Source: Paramecium tetraurelia
Lineage: Eukaryota > Ciliophora > Oligohymenophorea > Peniculida > Parameciidae
NCBI RefSeq assembly: GCF_000165425.1
Contig: NW_001799510.1
Location: 529,459-593,458 of the forward strand
DNA: 64,000 bases
Direction: 5' to 3'
Part shown: positions 38,042 to 51,082 of the stretch, in pieces
Position numbering within the stretch: position 1 is the first letter of the stretch
Layout of the letters: every line of letters begins with the position of its first letter
The notes under the pieces: model-generated
The model's database searches: none
What the model saw: the letters and a program-made list of their open reading frames with translations, nothing else
Told to the model about the DNA's origin: nothing
Translations under genes and position numbers: made by a program

Positions 38042-39756
38042 ATGGACCTTCTAAAAGATCCTGTCAATGATCGATAAGTGAAAACTTTGAAGCCTCCACC
38101 TCATCGTCCATTGTCAAGGAATCTAATGTTTCCAGATAAATTGAAAAGTAATCACAGCATTAACAATAGACAAGCCTGATTGGAAATTGTTGAGAGATCA
38201 TTTACAAAAGGAAGGCAGAATTGCCAAAGAGGATCTATTTAAATTGGTTGCCGATTGTAATAAATTGTTGAGTATATACAATGACATTATTACTAGAAAA
38301 CGAAGGAAATGTACTATATTTGCAAGATCCACTAACTGTTGTAGGTGATATACATGGGTAATCTATTAAATTTATCCTTAGTTAATATTATGACTTATTG
38401 AAATTGTTGGAGCCCAAAGTGGGAGGAAATCCTGAAAACACAAAGTAAATTTGAAAATATTAAAATAATAGATATCTCTTTTTGGGAGATTTTGTGGATA
38501 GAGGATCATACTCAATAGAAGTAATAGTATTGATGTATGCAATAAAATTGAATTTCCAAAATTCAGTATATTTCTTAAGAGGAAATCACGAGTGTAGATA
38601 ATTGACGGCATTCTTCAATTTCAAAGAAGAATGTTTATACAAATATGATTAAGAGACTTACGAGATGTTGATGGATTCATTTGACCTGTTCCCTTTGGCA
38701 TGCATAATAAACTCTAAATTCATAGCAATTCATGGTGGAATCTCACCTGATTTGAAATCAATAGAAGATATCAAGAAGATAGAAAGATACCATGAACCTC
38801 CTAGATAAGGATTGTTTTGTGATTTGCTATGGAGTGATCCAGTCGATCAAGAATAGGGTTATTTGGATACTGCATGGAAATCGAATGAAGTAAGAGGATG
38901 CAGTTGGTTTTTTGGAGGGGATTCAGCAAATAAGTTTCTATAAAGGAATAATTTAATTTCTATTATCAGAGCTCATGAAGTAAAATAAATAAATAAGATA
39001 AGGCATAATTGGATGGATATAAAATGCATAGATGGAATGGTGGTTAAGACTTTCCAGTTGTCATAACTATTTTCAGTGCTCCGAATTACTGCGATGTCTA
39101 CAACAATAGAGGAGCAGTCATCAAATTTGAAAATAACACTTTGAATATACAGTAATATCAATACACCCCTCATCCCTATTTATTACCTAATTTTATGGAT
39201 ATATTTACATGGTCAATTCCATTTGTGTCTGAAAAAAGTAAGTTCTTAATTTAATATCATTTTAGTAACTGAAATGTTATATCATATCTTATAAACAGAT
39301 ATTTAGGGAGACGATGATGAGTAAATCAGTGAATCAGATATATAGCAATTCAAATAGTTGACCAAATAGACTGGATTACAAAAATAATCCACCACTGGTA
39401 GTTCACAAGGAGCATAGAAAAGTAAGTTATTAACATATCGTACTTAGACACTGAGAAATTGAAGAATAAAATCAAATTCGTATCTACAATGATGAAAATG
39501 TAAAGAACCCTCAGAGAAGAGAGAGAAAGTATTATCTAATTAAAAGGTGCTTGTCCAGATAAAAGATTGCCAAGAGGCATTCTAATGAAGGGAAAAGATG
39601 CCATTAATGATTGTAAAATTGAATACTATATTGTTAGAGCTTGCTGATTTTACTACTGCCAAAAGTGTAGATCTAATTAATGAAAAAATGCCTTATGCTC
39701 AAATACCACAAGAATCCATTCAAATAAAAAAACCATCAACATAGAGGAAAAAATGA
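38042..39756 (+). CDS. PPP3C: Calcineurin A (PP2B catalytic subunit)
   Basis: 504 aa over nine exons; introns 38148-38169, 38272-38296, 38358-38381, 38445-38471, 38980-39002, 39238-39265, 39422-39447 and 39613-39637. Metal and catalytic motifs: [44 protein letters not shown], and the [11 protein letters not shown] loop. A calcineurin-B binding helix follows. The calmodulin-binding and regulatory tail includes [20 protein letters not shown] and [15 protein letters not shown]. The autoinhibitory-type end reads [15 protein letters not shown]. It is a Ca2+/calmodulin-activated Ser/Thr phosphatase. Confidence 0.95.
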
Positions 39757-39840
39757 TTTCTATATTTTTATGTATATTTATTCAGAAATGATAATTGCAT
39801 ATATAAACTTCAAAAATCTAAAATTATTATTATTATTAGT

Positions 39841-41094
39841 ATGAGTTTAGTAAAATCATTTGAATAGGCCCTAAAATAAAACGATGTTCTATCAAAGGTG
39901 TTACCACTATTGAAGTTCATCAATTAGACTATCCCATTTCCAATAAAAGCATACCTTTGATTAATGAGCCTAGGATAATTAGATTTTTACTATAATTGCA
40001 TGTTCTAATTCCGGATACCATAGATATGATTTAAATTTCCCTACTAAATATATTCAAACACTCTAAGGAATGGGTTGACGGTTGTTTTAAAGCAATTGAA
40101 GAATACGCATAAATTCCAAATCAAGGATAATGGAAAATATGTTGCCTTGGATTTTTAATGGAAACTGTTTTAACTGAAATCTCAGAACCAGAGTAATATA
40201 ATAAGTAATTAATATTAGTTTTGATATCGACGATAAGTGTTATGCTTTCATAATATTTCTTTAACATGCAGAAAACGAGAAATTAGTAAGGGCTGTCATG
40301 AAAAAAGTAGGATAAATCTAGTAACAATTAGGACATAGAATGAAATCTGCAAACCAACTCAATTAGCTAATTGAAGAAAGTATTTTAAAATAATTGATTA
40401 AAGAATAGCTGTATTAAAATTATACCAAGAAGAGGTTTAAAAGAATTCAGATGAATTTCATTATCAAAATGTTGCCATCGAATTATAAGAGAAGGGCAGC
40501 TAAGCAAGGAAGGGATCAAAACCAAAAATGTCATTAATGGCAATGAACATCCTTTAATCTTAGACCTTATCTTCTAAAATGTCCTCCAAGTAGTAGCTCA
40601 TGAATGATCATGTAAATAATAGCAATTCAGATGACTCCATAAAGGGAGGTGATGTGAACATCGATGAAATTTTAATCTAACACAAACCAAGAATTGATTC
40701 AGAGTAAAGTGAATATCTAGCAGACATAGATGCACTATAAAACTTGTTTTCTTATATTACTAATCCTGTGGCAACAGAACCTGGATTGATCTTTGCTACA
40801 GATACCTTAGCAAACGACATTCAATAGCCTTGTGATGATAATCAATACAAATAACATGTAATCAAACCTGATAAATTGACTACTCTTAGATCCTATAAAG
40901 CTATGTTATTCCTAACAGATTACCATAATCATCAAATGATCATGTAAATCAACTAACATACCATGCAAATTGCTTGTAATTCATCAAATCAATTTTAGTT
41001 CGCAGTATCTCTGGATTTTTTCAAAATTCATAATCAAGTGGAAATCTAACCCATATTATTGGTCTACTCTAATTTTATTTAAAGTATGAATTGA
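39841..41094 (+). CDS. Hypothetical helical protein, 389 aa
   Basis: Introns 39915-39949 (35 nt, long for this genome), 40218-40237 and 40380-40408 give 390 codons. Helical segments: RIIRFLLQLHVLIPDTIDM, LIEETVLKLYQEEVQKNSDE and FHYQNVAIELQEKG. A Ser/Lys-rich linker follows. The family is not recognised. The frame continues in register beyond the terminal TGA into the next gene, so the two may be one gene (see findings). Confidence 0.5.
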
Positions 41095-41214
41095 AAGAAA
41101 CCGTCTATAATTTTCTCTACTTTTAATTTCACCAACAATTTTTAGATTATCTTTGTAATAATAATTTTTATTCTATTAGATAATTCCCACTATTTAGAAT
41201 TCCTATTGCGATTT

Positions 41215-43051
41215 ATGGATCCCAATTATTCAAAAATTCCTTAGGATTTAAGGAATTATATTTGGTAATTCCTAAATCGTTAAGGATATGTTTCCCTTCT
41301 TGTAAGTAAAATTACAAATAATGAAAAAGAGGGGGTGTATCACAAAAGGAGAGATATTTCAAAAGAAGCATATTAATTTTTAAAACATATCAATGACTAT
41401 AAATTACAATTAATTCAAGACGATGATTAGGCTGCCATCACTTATTCAATTAGTAGCAACATAGATCAATACCTGGGTCCATTGATTCCAGGAAAAACAT
41501 TGATTTAAAATAAGCAACTCCTAGAGAGAAAAATGCTGCTAAGTTCAAACCTCAGAAGAAGCTCAGACTTATCAAGTTTAGCTAGATAAATCAATAAAGT
41601 TATTATTTAAGAATATATTGATTTATCTGAATTAAATCAATCAGGAAGAGATATAGACAGATTATAGGATGTAGTTTAATTTTATAGGGAAATTAGTACT
41701 CCAGCAGAGACTCCAACTCTATATAATGTATACAGACAAGCATCAGAAGGGATGAAAAATATGTAATTTGGATAGAGATCATAAAGATCCCAAGTAACAG
41801 AACCTCCCTTAAATATTATTTAATTACAAAACTCCATTAAACTACCATCTTTAAATATTTAACCTCCAAACATAATAACTGAATTAACTGCAACCAAAAA
41901 TACTTAACGTAAACAAAAGTCTATGACATTTTCCGAAAACAATCCAACCTAATCTGCTAGTAAGAGATCTGATCAACCTTAGTATATGAGTTTAGTCGGT
42001 ACTAATGGTATTTATTTTATTTATGTTAGATTTTTCAACTGCAAGGTAAATTAATTTAACCTAAACACCAACTTCTTAGGCTAAACTATTTGTTTATTAT
42101 CCAAACTAAGATAATAGTGTTGTAGATACAATAATGAAAGAAGAATATGCAAAATATGAAACTTAAAATGATGAAACAACATCATTAAGAAATAGCAATC
42201 TATTAAAGATTATAGTTTAATCTATGCAAAATTTTGAATATCATTATGCATTCGATGAACTCCTAGATGATTAGTATATCTTATTAGAAAAACTATTTAA
42301 TCATTATTCTCTTACACAAACTGCATTGTTTTAAAGTTCATATGAAGAAAATAGCTCAAATAATTGTTAGATTATCCTTATTCACCTCATTCAAAGGATT
42401 AATAAAAAACCCATGAATGAAAAATTAACCAAACTTTATTTAACATATCTACCAAGAATTTGCAGAAATTTAACGAATATGCATAAAATGCAGAATGAAA
42501 AAAACAGTAGAGAAGAATGTTTTTCTAATTAAAATCATATTGGAAGTATAAGAATTTTTAGCACATAAATAATTGACTTAATTTTAAGAAATTTCAAACA
42601 GAGAAATCATAGAATTTATTTAAAACTCAATGATACCTCTACATTTAATCTAAATGAATAATTTCATCAATTACCTAATCCTTTTTATTAATAGATATTT
42701 TATTCTATTATGAAATAATTATGTTTATTTTCTTAAGAAAAGCAAGTTTAAGCTTTATTATTTAAAGCCAATCTATTGGAAGGAATCAGTTAAGCATTTC
42801 ATAAAAATGTAGTCAACAAAGTAATAGTAAAGTAAGGGAATGTAGAGGCATACCTACTTCATTTAGCTTTGCTAAGTTAATTAATTATTTTAGTTTATGA
42901 ATTGAGGGATGATTTATAGAGCTATAAAACTTCTTTATTAAGATTGCAATGTTTTCAAAACTTAAAAGAAGTTGTTGAAATGTTTAAAAATAATAAACTG
43001 ATTTAATATTAATCCTTGGATATTTAAAAATAGCTTCAGAAAAAAAAATGA
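41215..43051 (+). CDS. Large hypothetical protein, 604 aa
   Basis: First ATG at 41215 (MDPNYSKIPQDLRNYIWQFL). One 22-nt intron (42008-42029) gives 605 codons. The N-terminal third is followed by a Ser/Pro/Gln-rich disordered region. A long helical C-terminal half follows (FEYHYAFDELLDDQYILLEK, AYLLHLALLSQLIILVYEL). The layout is like armadillo/RIH-type helical scaffolds, but I cannot name the family. It is in the same frame as the preceding gene and as an open frame after its stop. Confidence 0.5.
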
Positions 43052-43523
43052 TTTTATAATTTATTAATTAAGTGCTTTTTAGTTTTTATAAAAATAAATC
43101 AAAAATATTCAATTATTACAATTTTAATCAAAATAAGGCTAGCTTTAATTTTAGTTATTAAGAAAATTAGAATTCCTCCCGATAAAGTAAAAGAACAAGA
43201 TTATTAATAATAACTCTAAGTTCTTATTATAAAATTATTTATCAGACGTCGCACAATTTAAAAGTATGTTGAAAATTCAGATTAAGCGAATTTTTTTTAC
43301 TATATCTGTTTATTTTTAGACAATCAAAATAGTGTATTTTATTAGATCTTGAATTTAGTGATTATTAATAAGCAATTTTATGCAACGATCATATTTTCGA
43401 TTTCAAAGCTTTGTCACCTTCCCATTATGAAAATATTTCTGCATTTCATTATTAATTTTTACTTTGATCATTAATTATTAACGATTTTATTTTGTAAAAA
43501 TGAGCAAATATTGCCAATAATAT
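43052..43523. other. Open but unassigned region in frame with the preceding gene
   Basis: After the TGA at 43049-43051, which directly follows an A9 tract, the same frame stays open for about 150 codons to the next gene. It includes a plausible stretch (IPPDKVKEQDYQQQLQVL). It may be 3' UTR with chance openness, or a C-terminal part cut off by the TGA. Confidence 0.35.
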
Positions 43524-44435
43524 ATGATTCATTCAACACATAGTTCTATTCCTTCCAATAGAAATGAACTGAGTTCTTTCCGACGAGTAAATTCTCCTGG
43601 ACTTCCAAATTCTTCTTTAAGAACTAGTTTCAAAAGTGATAATAAAAAATTAGAAATTGGATTAATTACAGATAGAAAACCCAGCTAAAGTCCTGAATTA
43701 AACAAAGCCATTTCTCCTGAGAAATAAAAGATCTCTAAAAGAAATGATAGCATTTTTGAAACATCAGAACCATAGGCACAACCATTTTAGATGGTAGAAT
43801 TTCTAAATAAAAATTTGAAGATGATCGAAAAGATTGAATCCGATAAATTATGCTTGAATATATATATATCTGAGAATGACAAAAATTAAATCGTATTTAC
43901 AGGGATGAGTAAGGAGAAAGCAGCATCTGAAGAAAATAAAAAAGAAATATTATAAAACTTATAACAACTTTTTAAATCTGGAATGGAGAGATAAAATGAA
44001 TATATCAGATTAGAATCTTTAGAATAACAATTCAATTTAGAGAATCATAAGTATTATGGAATAAATACTAAAAATGTTGCCAGTTCAAACAAGAGAATTG
44101 CAACCTAAATAAATGATAATAAATCGATATTTGATAGATCTTTATCAATTTCAAGTATAAAAGATTTGAAATCTTATTCATCTAATAAAATACAAAAAGA
44201 CATTGAAATAATAGAACAAGGAATTATGAAATACAAAATGCAATAGAAAACAAAGTCAAAATAATAGCAGCCTTTTGGATAACATAATTGTACTAATACA
44301 CTCAAATCTAAAAGCTCTGTTTGTAAAAGTCCTTTATTAAGAACTGCTGCTTCACCTTCTTGTAAATCCTAAAGAAAAACTGATTCAAGAGTAACAAATA
44401 AAGCCAAAATTAATACCAAATCCATGCATGCTTGA
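43524..44435 (+). CDS. Hypothetical S/K/Q-rich protein, 303 aa
   Basis: Intronless frame beginning MIHSTHSSIPSNRNELSSFR. Many SP or TP sites (VNSPGLP, QSPELN, ISPEKQ, KSPLLR, ASPSCKS) lie in disordered N- and C-terminal arms. Between them is a helical middle (NKKEILQNLQQLFKSGMERQ) that may form a coiled coil. No domain known. The pattern suggests a phospho-regulated structural protein, but that is inference. Confidence 0.6.
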
Positions 44436-44514
44436 CAAACAAAAATCAATTGTGATTATCTTTAAAAATATGTTCTATAATTATTATATTTTATTATATA
44501 TAATATTATATTTG

Positions 44515-45232
44515 ATGTTTTTGTTTACTAGCGATTGCTCCTCAATGGGCTGTGAACAATAGCAACCGACATTCGATACTAATCTTTCATTAGGTTTCCC
44601 AGAACATTCAAATTCAAAAACTAGAAATTTTTAAGCAATATCAGAACATTTTGGGTGTTTAGGACTCAAAGAAATGAGTAAAACTGTTTGTGAAATCATA
44701 AAAAACCAAAAAAAAACAAATTTATAATTAATTTTATCAGAAATTAAGAAATTACATCCATAAAGTGTAATATTTATATTATTTTTATTAGACAAATACT
44801 GTAAATCAATCTAGAAGGGTTTACGATTGTTTAAATGTTATGATGGCGATGGGAATAATAAAGAAATCTGATAAAGCATACGAATTCATTGAGAACTCAA
44901 ATAATCTTCAGAGTTAAGAAATAAGAAGATAAATTGATAACTTATCAATGGTAAAATTTCTTATTGAGTAAAATTTATAAGAGAAGAAAAAGGTGTTCTC
45001 TCATTTAACCAAAAGATAAGCCAAATTAGATAAATTAGTTAATAGGAATCAGAATTTAGATGTAGAAGAACAAGAATAGATCTTCCAGTTTCCATTGTTA
45101 GTCCTAAAAACTCAAATCCAAGACAATATATAGGTAGGATATAATGAGTAAGAAGTATTAGTTTAATCATAAAACATCATAAATATTTAGTAAGACTTAG
45201 ACGTGATAATTGAGTTGAATTTTGATGATTGA
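44515..45232 (+). CDS. DP: DP transcription factor (E2F dimerisation partner)
   Basis: 230 aa, intron 44767-44791. The DNA-binding domain is GLKEMSKTVCEIIKNQKKTN (compare GLRHFSMKVCEKVQ in animal DP), then QSRRVYDCLNVMMAMGIIKK, the DP version of RRVYDALNVLMAM. A DP-type coiled-coil dimerisation region follows (IRRQIDNLSMVKFLIEQNLQ), then a beta-sandwich segment (FQFPLLVLKTQIQDNIQV) and an acidic end. DP heterodimerises with typical E2Fs. An atypical E2F is also encoded in this window. Confidence 0.85.
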
Positions 45233-45253
45233 TTACAAAATTGATCTTTATTA

Positions 45254-46390
<1,137 letters not shown>

Positions 46391-46406
46391 ATTATTTATT
46401 TTAATT

Positions 46407-47390
46407 ATGGAAGCATATAGTAAATTCGATTTTGATGGAAATGAAAGCTTTTAGCAATATCTACTAAATGTATATCCGTTGCCTCCAAATCTAGATAAAA
46501 TTAAACGCAAATGGTATAAAAAATTTATCGACCCAGAGTTTGATATCAATACAGAATCTCAAAATCCTAATTCAAACCCCTAATCATAAACATAAGAAAA
46601 TCAAAAGCCTTAAAAATAAGAAAATAATTAGTAATCATAGTAATCATAATAATAGTAGTAATAATAGTAATAATAACAATAACAATAATAATAATAACAA
46701 TAATAATAATAATAGTAATAAAATAATTATCGATAATAATTACCTTCAATCCCAATTTTAACAGTAATAGAAGGAATTCTAAAAGTGATTTATTTTCCAG
46801 CATTATTGCTTTTGATTTCCCCTTAATTGCACAAATTTTTAAATTTTGGATCTATCCTTATTTGTTTGCTCGCTATTTATAGATTATAAGGAATACCTAA
46901 AAACAATTACAAAGAATATATTTTCAAAATAATGTAACTTGAATTCACCTCTAATATTTTCTTTGTTGTTTCATTATTTACAATTGATAGTTTTGCATTT
47001 TAAATGCCAATTGCATTACATTTTTTGGTCGGAGCTGCCGAGTTTTGGATATAAATCAATCGGGAATAAGGAATGTCATTGAAAATGGCATAATATATCC
47101 AATATCATAGAAATGAGATAATCCTTACAAAATAAAAAGTTGAAATTTACTTATTCCTCTATTGCTTATTTGGAATATTCTTAAAAAAAACATCCATTTT
47201 TCAAACCTTTGTTATTTTCTAAAATATATTACTCAAAACTAAATTTAATAAAAACATGAGAAATGCTTAAGCATACATTAGAGTGTGGTATGCAGATAAA
47301 TTGAGTGAAAATAGATCAATACCTGAGGGTTTACGTAAAATTCTTAGTTTAATTTGGAAAGGATATGAAAAGTTATTAAACCTTTTCTGA
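46407..47390 (+). CDS. TMEM33: TMEM33/Pom33-family ER membrane protein with polyglutamine tract
   Basis: 327 aa, intronless. The membrane core (FPALLLLISPQLHKFLNFGS; FFVVSLFTIDSFAF; VEIYLFLYCLFGIFLKKTS) and the C-terminal block FNKNMRNAQAYIRVWYADKL match TMEM33 (Krueppel-homologue 2). The family shapes ER tubules and nuclear-pore membranes. The N-terminal about 110 residues are additional: a short acidic start, then an uninterrupted run of roughly 30 glutamines (about 46630-46720) written mostly with TAA and TAG plus a few CAA. Confidence 0.82.
46625..46730 (+). repeat. TAA/TAG/CAA triplet repeat coding polyglutamine
   Basis: A near-continuous run of TAA, TAG and CAA triplets inside the TMEM33-like frame. 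Under the standard code it would read as stops in this frame and as asparagine (AAT/AAC) or isoleucine in the others. It is expected to be length-variable. Confidence 0.85.
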
Positions 47391-48248
47391 GTGATTTATA
47401 TAAAGTTATACGATATCAGTCATTACATCTTGTTTAAATGTATCCATAATATTTTCTAGTTTAATAATATTCTAAACTTATTGTTATTTGGATAATTTTA
47501 AATTATCTGAATTCCGTTGTCAAAAAATTGATTTCAAAAAAAGAATTATTATATTTTAATAATTCTATCCTATAGTCAATCTAAAATTGACTAGTAATAA
47601 AATTTAAGAAAAACATGTTTTTGAAGGTAAATTTTGCACATTTAATAAATGATACTAATGCTATCTTATTTATTTAATCCAATAAATTATTTAATGTTTA
47701 AAGTAAAAACTTTTTCTTCTTGCACAACAAAATTTAAAAAGATATAGAGCAGGTGAGAAATGGACATATTTTTATTCCTTCTGATAAAACTTTTTGCAAG
47801 ATCTATAATTAATATTAAACCTAATGAGGAAAATTGGAGTTTGGGGCATATTTAATCACTTAAAAATATTTTTTAGAAAATTTATTATACTTATCATTCT
47901 CTGAAATTCTGAAATTAGTCAATTGTCCAAAAGTTTATACCTCTTTTTAATTTATCAGAAACATTTTTTTTGATACTTTTGATTTAGTTTTTGAGATAAT
48001 GCTAAAATGATGTATCAGATTTAGGCTAATTTTTTGAATTTAAATCTAAAACACTGAATTTTATAAAAAACATCTTAAAAACAAAGTCTAATTTTCTTTA
48101 TTAAATATAAAAAAAAGACATCTTTTTTTCATTATTTTTATTGTTATCGGAGAAAATAAAGCAACCAACATCAGAAATTAAAATTTAGTTTATTCATGAT
48201 ACATTAACTCAAAACAATAAAAATAATCTAAAATAATTTAAATAATTA
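47391..48248. other. Intergenic or unrecognised gene
   Basis: About 860 nt. A forward frame from ATG 47615 is open to TGA 47825-47827 (70 codons) and then again to about 48009 with the same register. Composition is I/F/L/K, as expected from A+T-rich DNA. No domain and no intron that would remove the TGA. Not called as a gene. Confidence 0.4.
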
Positions 48249-49589
48249 ATGCTTATCTTTTTTTTTCAATAACTCCAATGCTGCTTCTAACTCTAATTAT
48301 AATTTGTTTAAGATGAGAGGGCAAAATGTTTAGATGGTACATTAGGAGTAATTTTCGTAAATATTTATAGTCTTATTACTTTTAATAAGGATTTGAAAGT
48401 GGTTAGAATAAGTTTATCATTTATTTTGAGGGAGGAGAGTAAGTATGCTTTAATAATAAAGGTTTATTTTAGGTAATACTGAAGAATAATTTCTAATGAA
48501 TGCGGTTGAAAAGTTTAAATATGAATTTAATTAAGGACTAAAACTTAGCAAGGAAGTTCATTAAATAGAGCAAGTGCTTTTGAGTTTGATGGAGTATTTT
48601 CTAAGGATAAAATAAAAAATTACTATTTCCACAATTGGAATCTAATCCATATCAATTATTGTGATGGTGTTGGTATTTTTCATCTTTTATAATTTTAGGC
48701 TTCTAAGGGTATAAATCTGATTAGGTTATTTACTAATCAAATGTATTGTATTTTAGAGGTGAATTAATAATAAGAAGCATTTTTGACCATTTTATAACGA
48801 AATTTTAAAAAGCTGAAATAGTAATATTATCAGGTTGTTCAGTTGGAGGGGTTGCAGCCCTGTAATGGGAATAGTACTTTAGTTCATTGATTCCAGAAAA
48901 GATCTCGATATTATGTGTTGCTGACTCAAGTATTTTATATGATATGCAATCAATGAATGGATTTAATTTATTGTAGTAATCGTTAAAGATAATGAATTAT
49001 ATTGCTAATAATGAGACCTAAGTCCCTCAAAAGAATTGTGCATCTGATTTTCCAAATCAGATTTGGAAATGTTTTTATTTCTAAAATTTAATGCATTATA
49101 TTTAACAACCAGTATTTATTATCTAGCCCTTTTATGATATAAGTTTTCTATATAAGTATCTTGAAATAAAATGTATATAAGACTTAACACTAAACAACTG
49201 TTAGAAAAATGAAATGGATTTTATTGATCATGTTTTCTAAACATTTCGCCAAGTGATTAAAGAATCGTTAACTAACAATTCTAATACAGGGTCTTTTGCT
49301 CCCAGTTGTATTGCAGATTGGTATTTCTAAAGATAAAACTAGCTTATTTATAAGTTAGTTATCATTTTCCCCTAATTGGACAATCCCTGAGAGTTCAAAT
49401 AGGACAGTTTATCAAACTTTAGTAAAATGGGTAGAGAATCAAAAATACAATTCTTATTGTTAAATTGATTTTGGATTGATGGATTAATAACCATGGCCCA
49501 AGAATTCTGGCTGTGCTGAAATATCATCTTCAATAAACTTAATTAAATTGATAAATATGATTTTATGGATTATTATTATTTTATTATGA
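48249..49589 (+). CDS. Pectinacetylesterase/Notum-family protein, catalytic His replaced
   Basis: 407 aa over six exons (introns 48348-48370, 48439-48461, 48513-48535, 48673-48698, 49321-49342). Hydrophobic start (MLIFFFQQLQCCF) consistent with secretion. Family motifs in order: KCLDGTLGSYYFQQG, QGSSLNR, HNWNLIHINYCDGVGFQGY, FRGELIIRSI, the nucleophile elbow LSGCSVGGVAALQW, and the end block APSCIADCLF...YQTLVKWVENQ. The family has SCxxHC at that point; here it is SCIADC, so the expected histidine is Asp. A hydrophobic C-terminus (INMILWIIIILL) may be a membrane or GPI signal. Confidence 0.8.
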
Positions 49590-49723
49590 ATAAAATGAGG
49601 TTTCTCAATTAGTAGGCTTTAATTTTCATTTGAATGTAATAAAAAATCTTTATCATGATATGAAAAATTTTTAATTTATTTATACAAAATCAATTATTTT
49701 ACTTAATATAAAAAAATAGTTGT

Positions 49724-51082
49724 TCATCTTCTTTTATTGATGGCTTAAGAATTTTAATGAAGATTTGAAGTTTGTTACATAAACCATTATTTCTCTCTTT
49801 CGTAACTGTCCTCTCTATAACGATTTGGTGTTCTGGTCTTTTGTTACTATTAGTTCTTTCTCTATTACAATTGATTATGGCTATTCTCACGAAAATCCTT
49901 CTAATTATTTTTATGATAAGATTATGTATCATAATAATCCTATCCTTTTTAATGCTAATAATTTCTATTGTTTTAAAGATTGTAATTTTGGTCCTAACCA
50001 TACTAATACTTATCCTAATTAATTTCATTTGGTCTTTGCATTCTGCTCACAGCTGCAATTGGATTGATTTTGGATGATCTCTCATTTTGATTTTATCTAT
50101 AATATTGTTCTGTTTGCGGTATTCTTATATCGACTTATTATTAGAAAATATCATCATTAGGGAGTCTGCTCTTCAATTCGTCCAGATATTGCAATCTTTA
50201 TTGGTATTGCTATTACTTTTGAACTGGATAATCTTGATGTAATCGCTAAGTAGATTAACTTTAATAGGAAGCACATTATTTGGATTATTAAAATTCTCTT
50301 TAAGAATGACTCTCATTTGGATCATTATATTATTGTCTAGTTGAATTTGAGACGTATTTTTGAGGGTTTTGGCTGACTGGCTCTTGTGTAAAATGTTAAG
50401 AATAGGGGAATTGCTGCTATTTTGGTTAATTTTATGATTGCTAATATATCTATTGCTATTCTTAAATTAATCCAAATGAAGGGTTTTCATAAAGACTTTA
50501 ATTTGCTTTCTAGTATTTTTGTATTTAATTTTATGACTATTTATTTTAACCTAATTGCTACTATTCTTATTGATCGAATTAATCCCTGGAATATAGTTTT
50601 GGTGATAAAATCGACTTAAATTAGTGATTTTAGTTATAATAATAATTTTTGACTTCTTGATACCTATCTCTTTATTCGTTGTTGTAATACTAAGAAATTG
50701 GTTCGTTTTACTTTTACTAATTTTAATTTTGGTTATCTCTTTATTATTCATTATTTTAACAATTATCCTGAAGTTTATTTGGTTAATCTAAATATGTTAT
50801 TATAGATCGACTGCAAACCTAATCTAAAGCAGCTCTATTATAATAAGGATTGTTAGAAAATGGATCCTCATTTTTACTATTTCCTTTATAACAATATCGA
50901 TTATTAGTATCTTGAACTTCGTTTTCCAAATAAGCCTATTTTCTTTTTGGAATTTGCACGTAATTTTCAAGATCCCTAGGTTCGTCATTATAGACAGGTT
51001 TATTAGTTTTTTGATAATTATTAGCATTAGCTCTATTATGATAATCACTTTTCGAGAGTGGCTATTCTCTGTAATTAGCCAT
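49724..51082 (-). CDS. Q/N/Y-rich prion-like protein, 452 aa
   Basis: Intronless frame MANYREQPLSKSDYHNRANA... to TGA at 49724. Glutamine (mostly TAA/TAG), asparagine, tyrosine and serine dominate throughout, with blocks like QNNEQQRDNQNQNQQKQNE and YQQSQNQPKQQQFPYSQHF. One more ordered island occurs at QRLQYLDELKSRLPNDD. The C-terminus is basic (RTPNRYREDSYEREKQ). The make-up is that of phase-separating, prion-like RNP proteins, but no RNA-binding domain is visible. Frames on the other strand in this region are shadows. Confidence 0.7.

Noticed and set aside
46540-46803. Asparagine-rich forward frame and isoleucine-rich reverse frame
   Set aside because: Both are shadows of the polyglutamine triplet run in the TMEM33-like gene.
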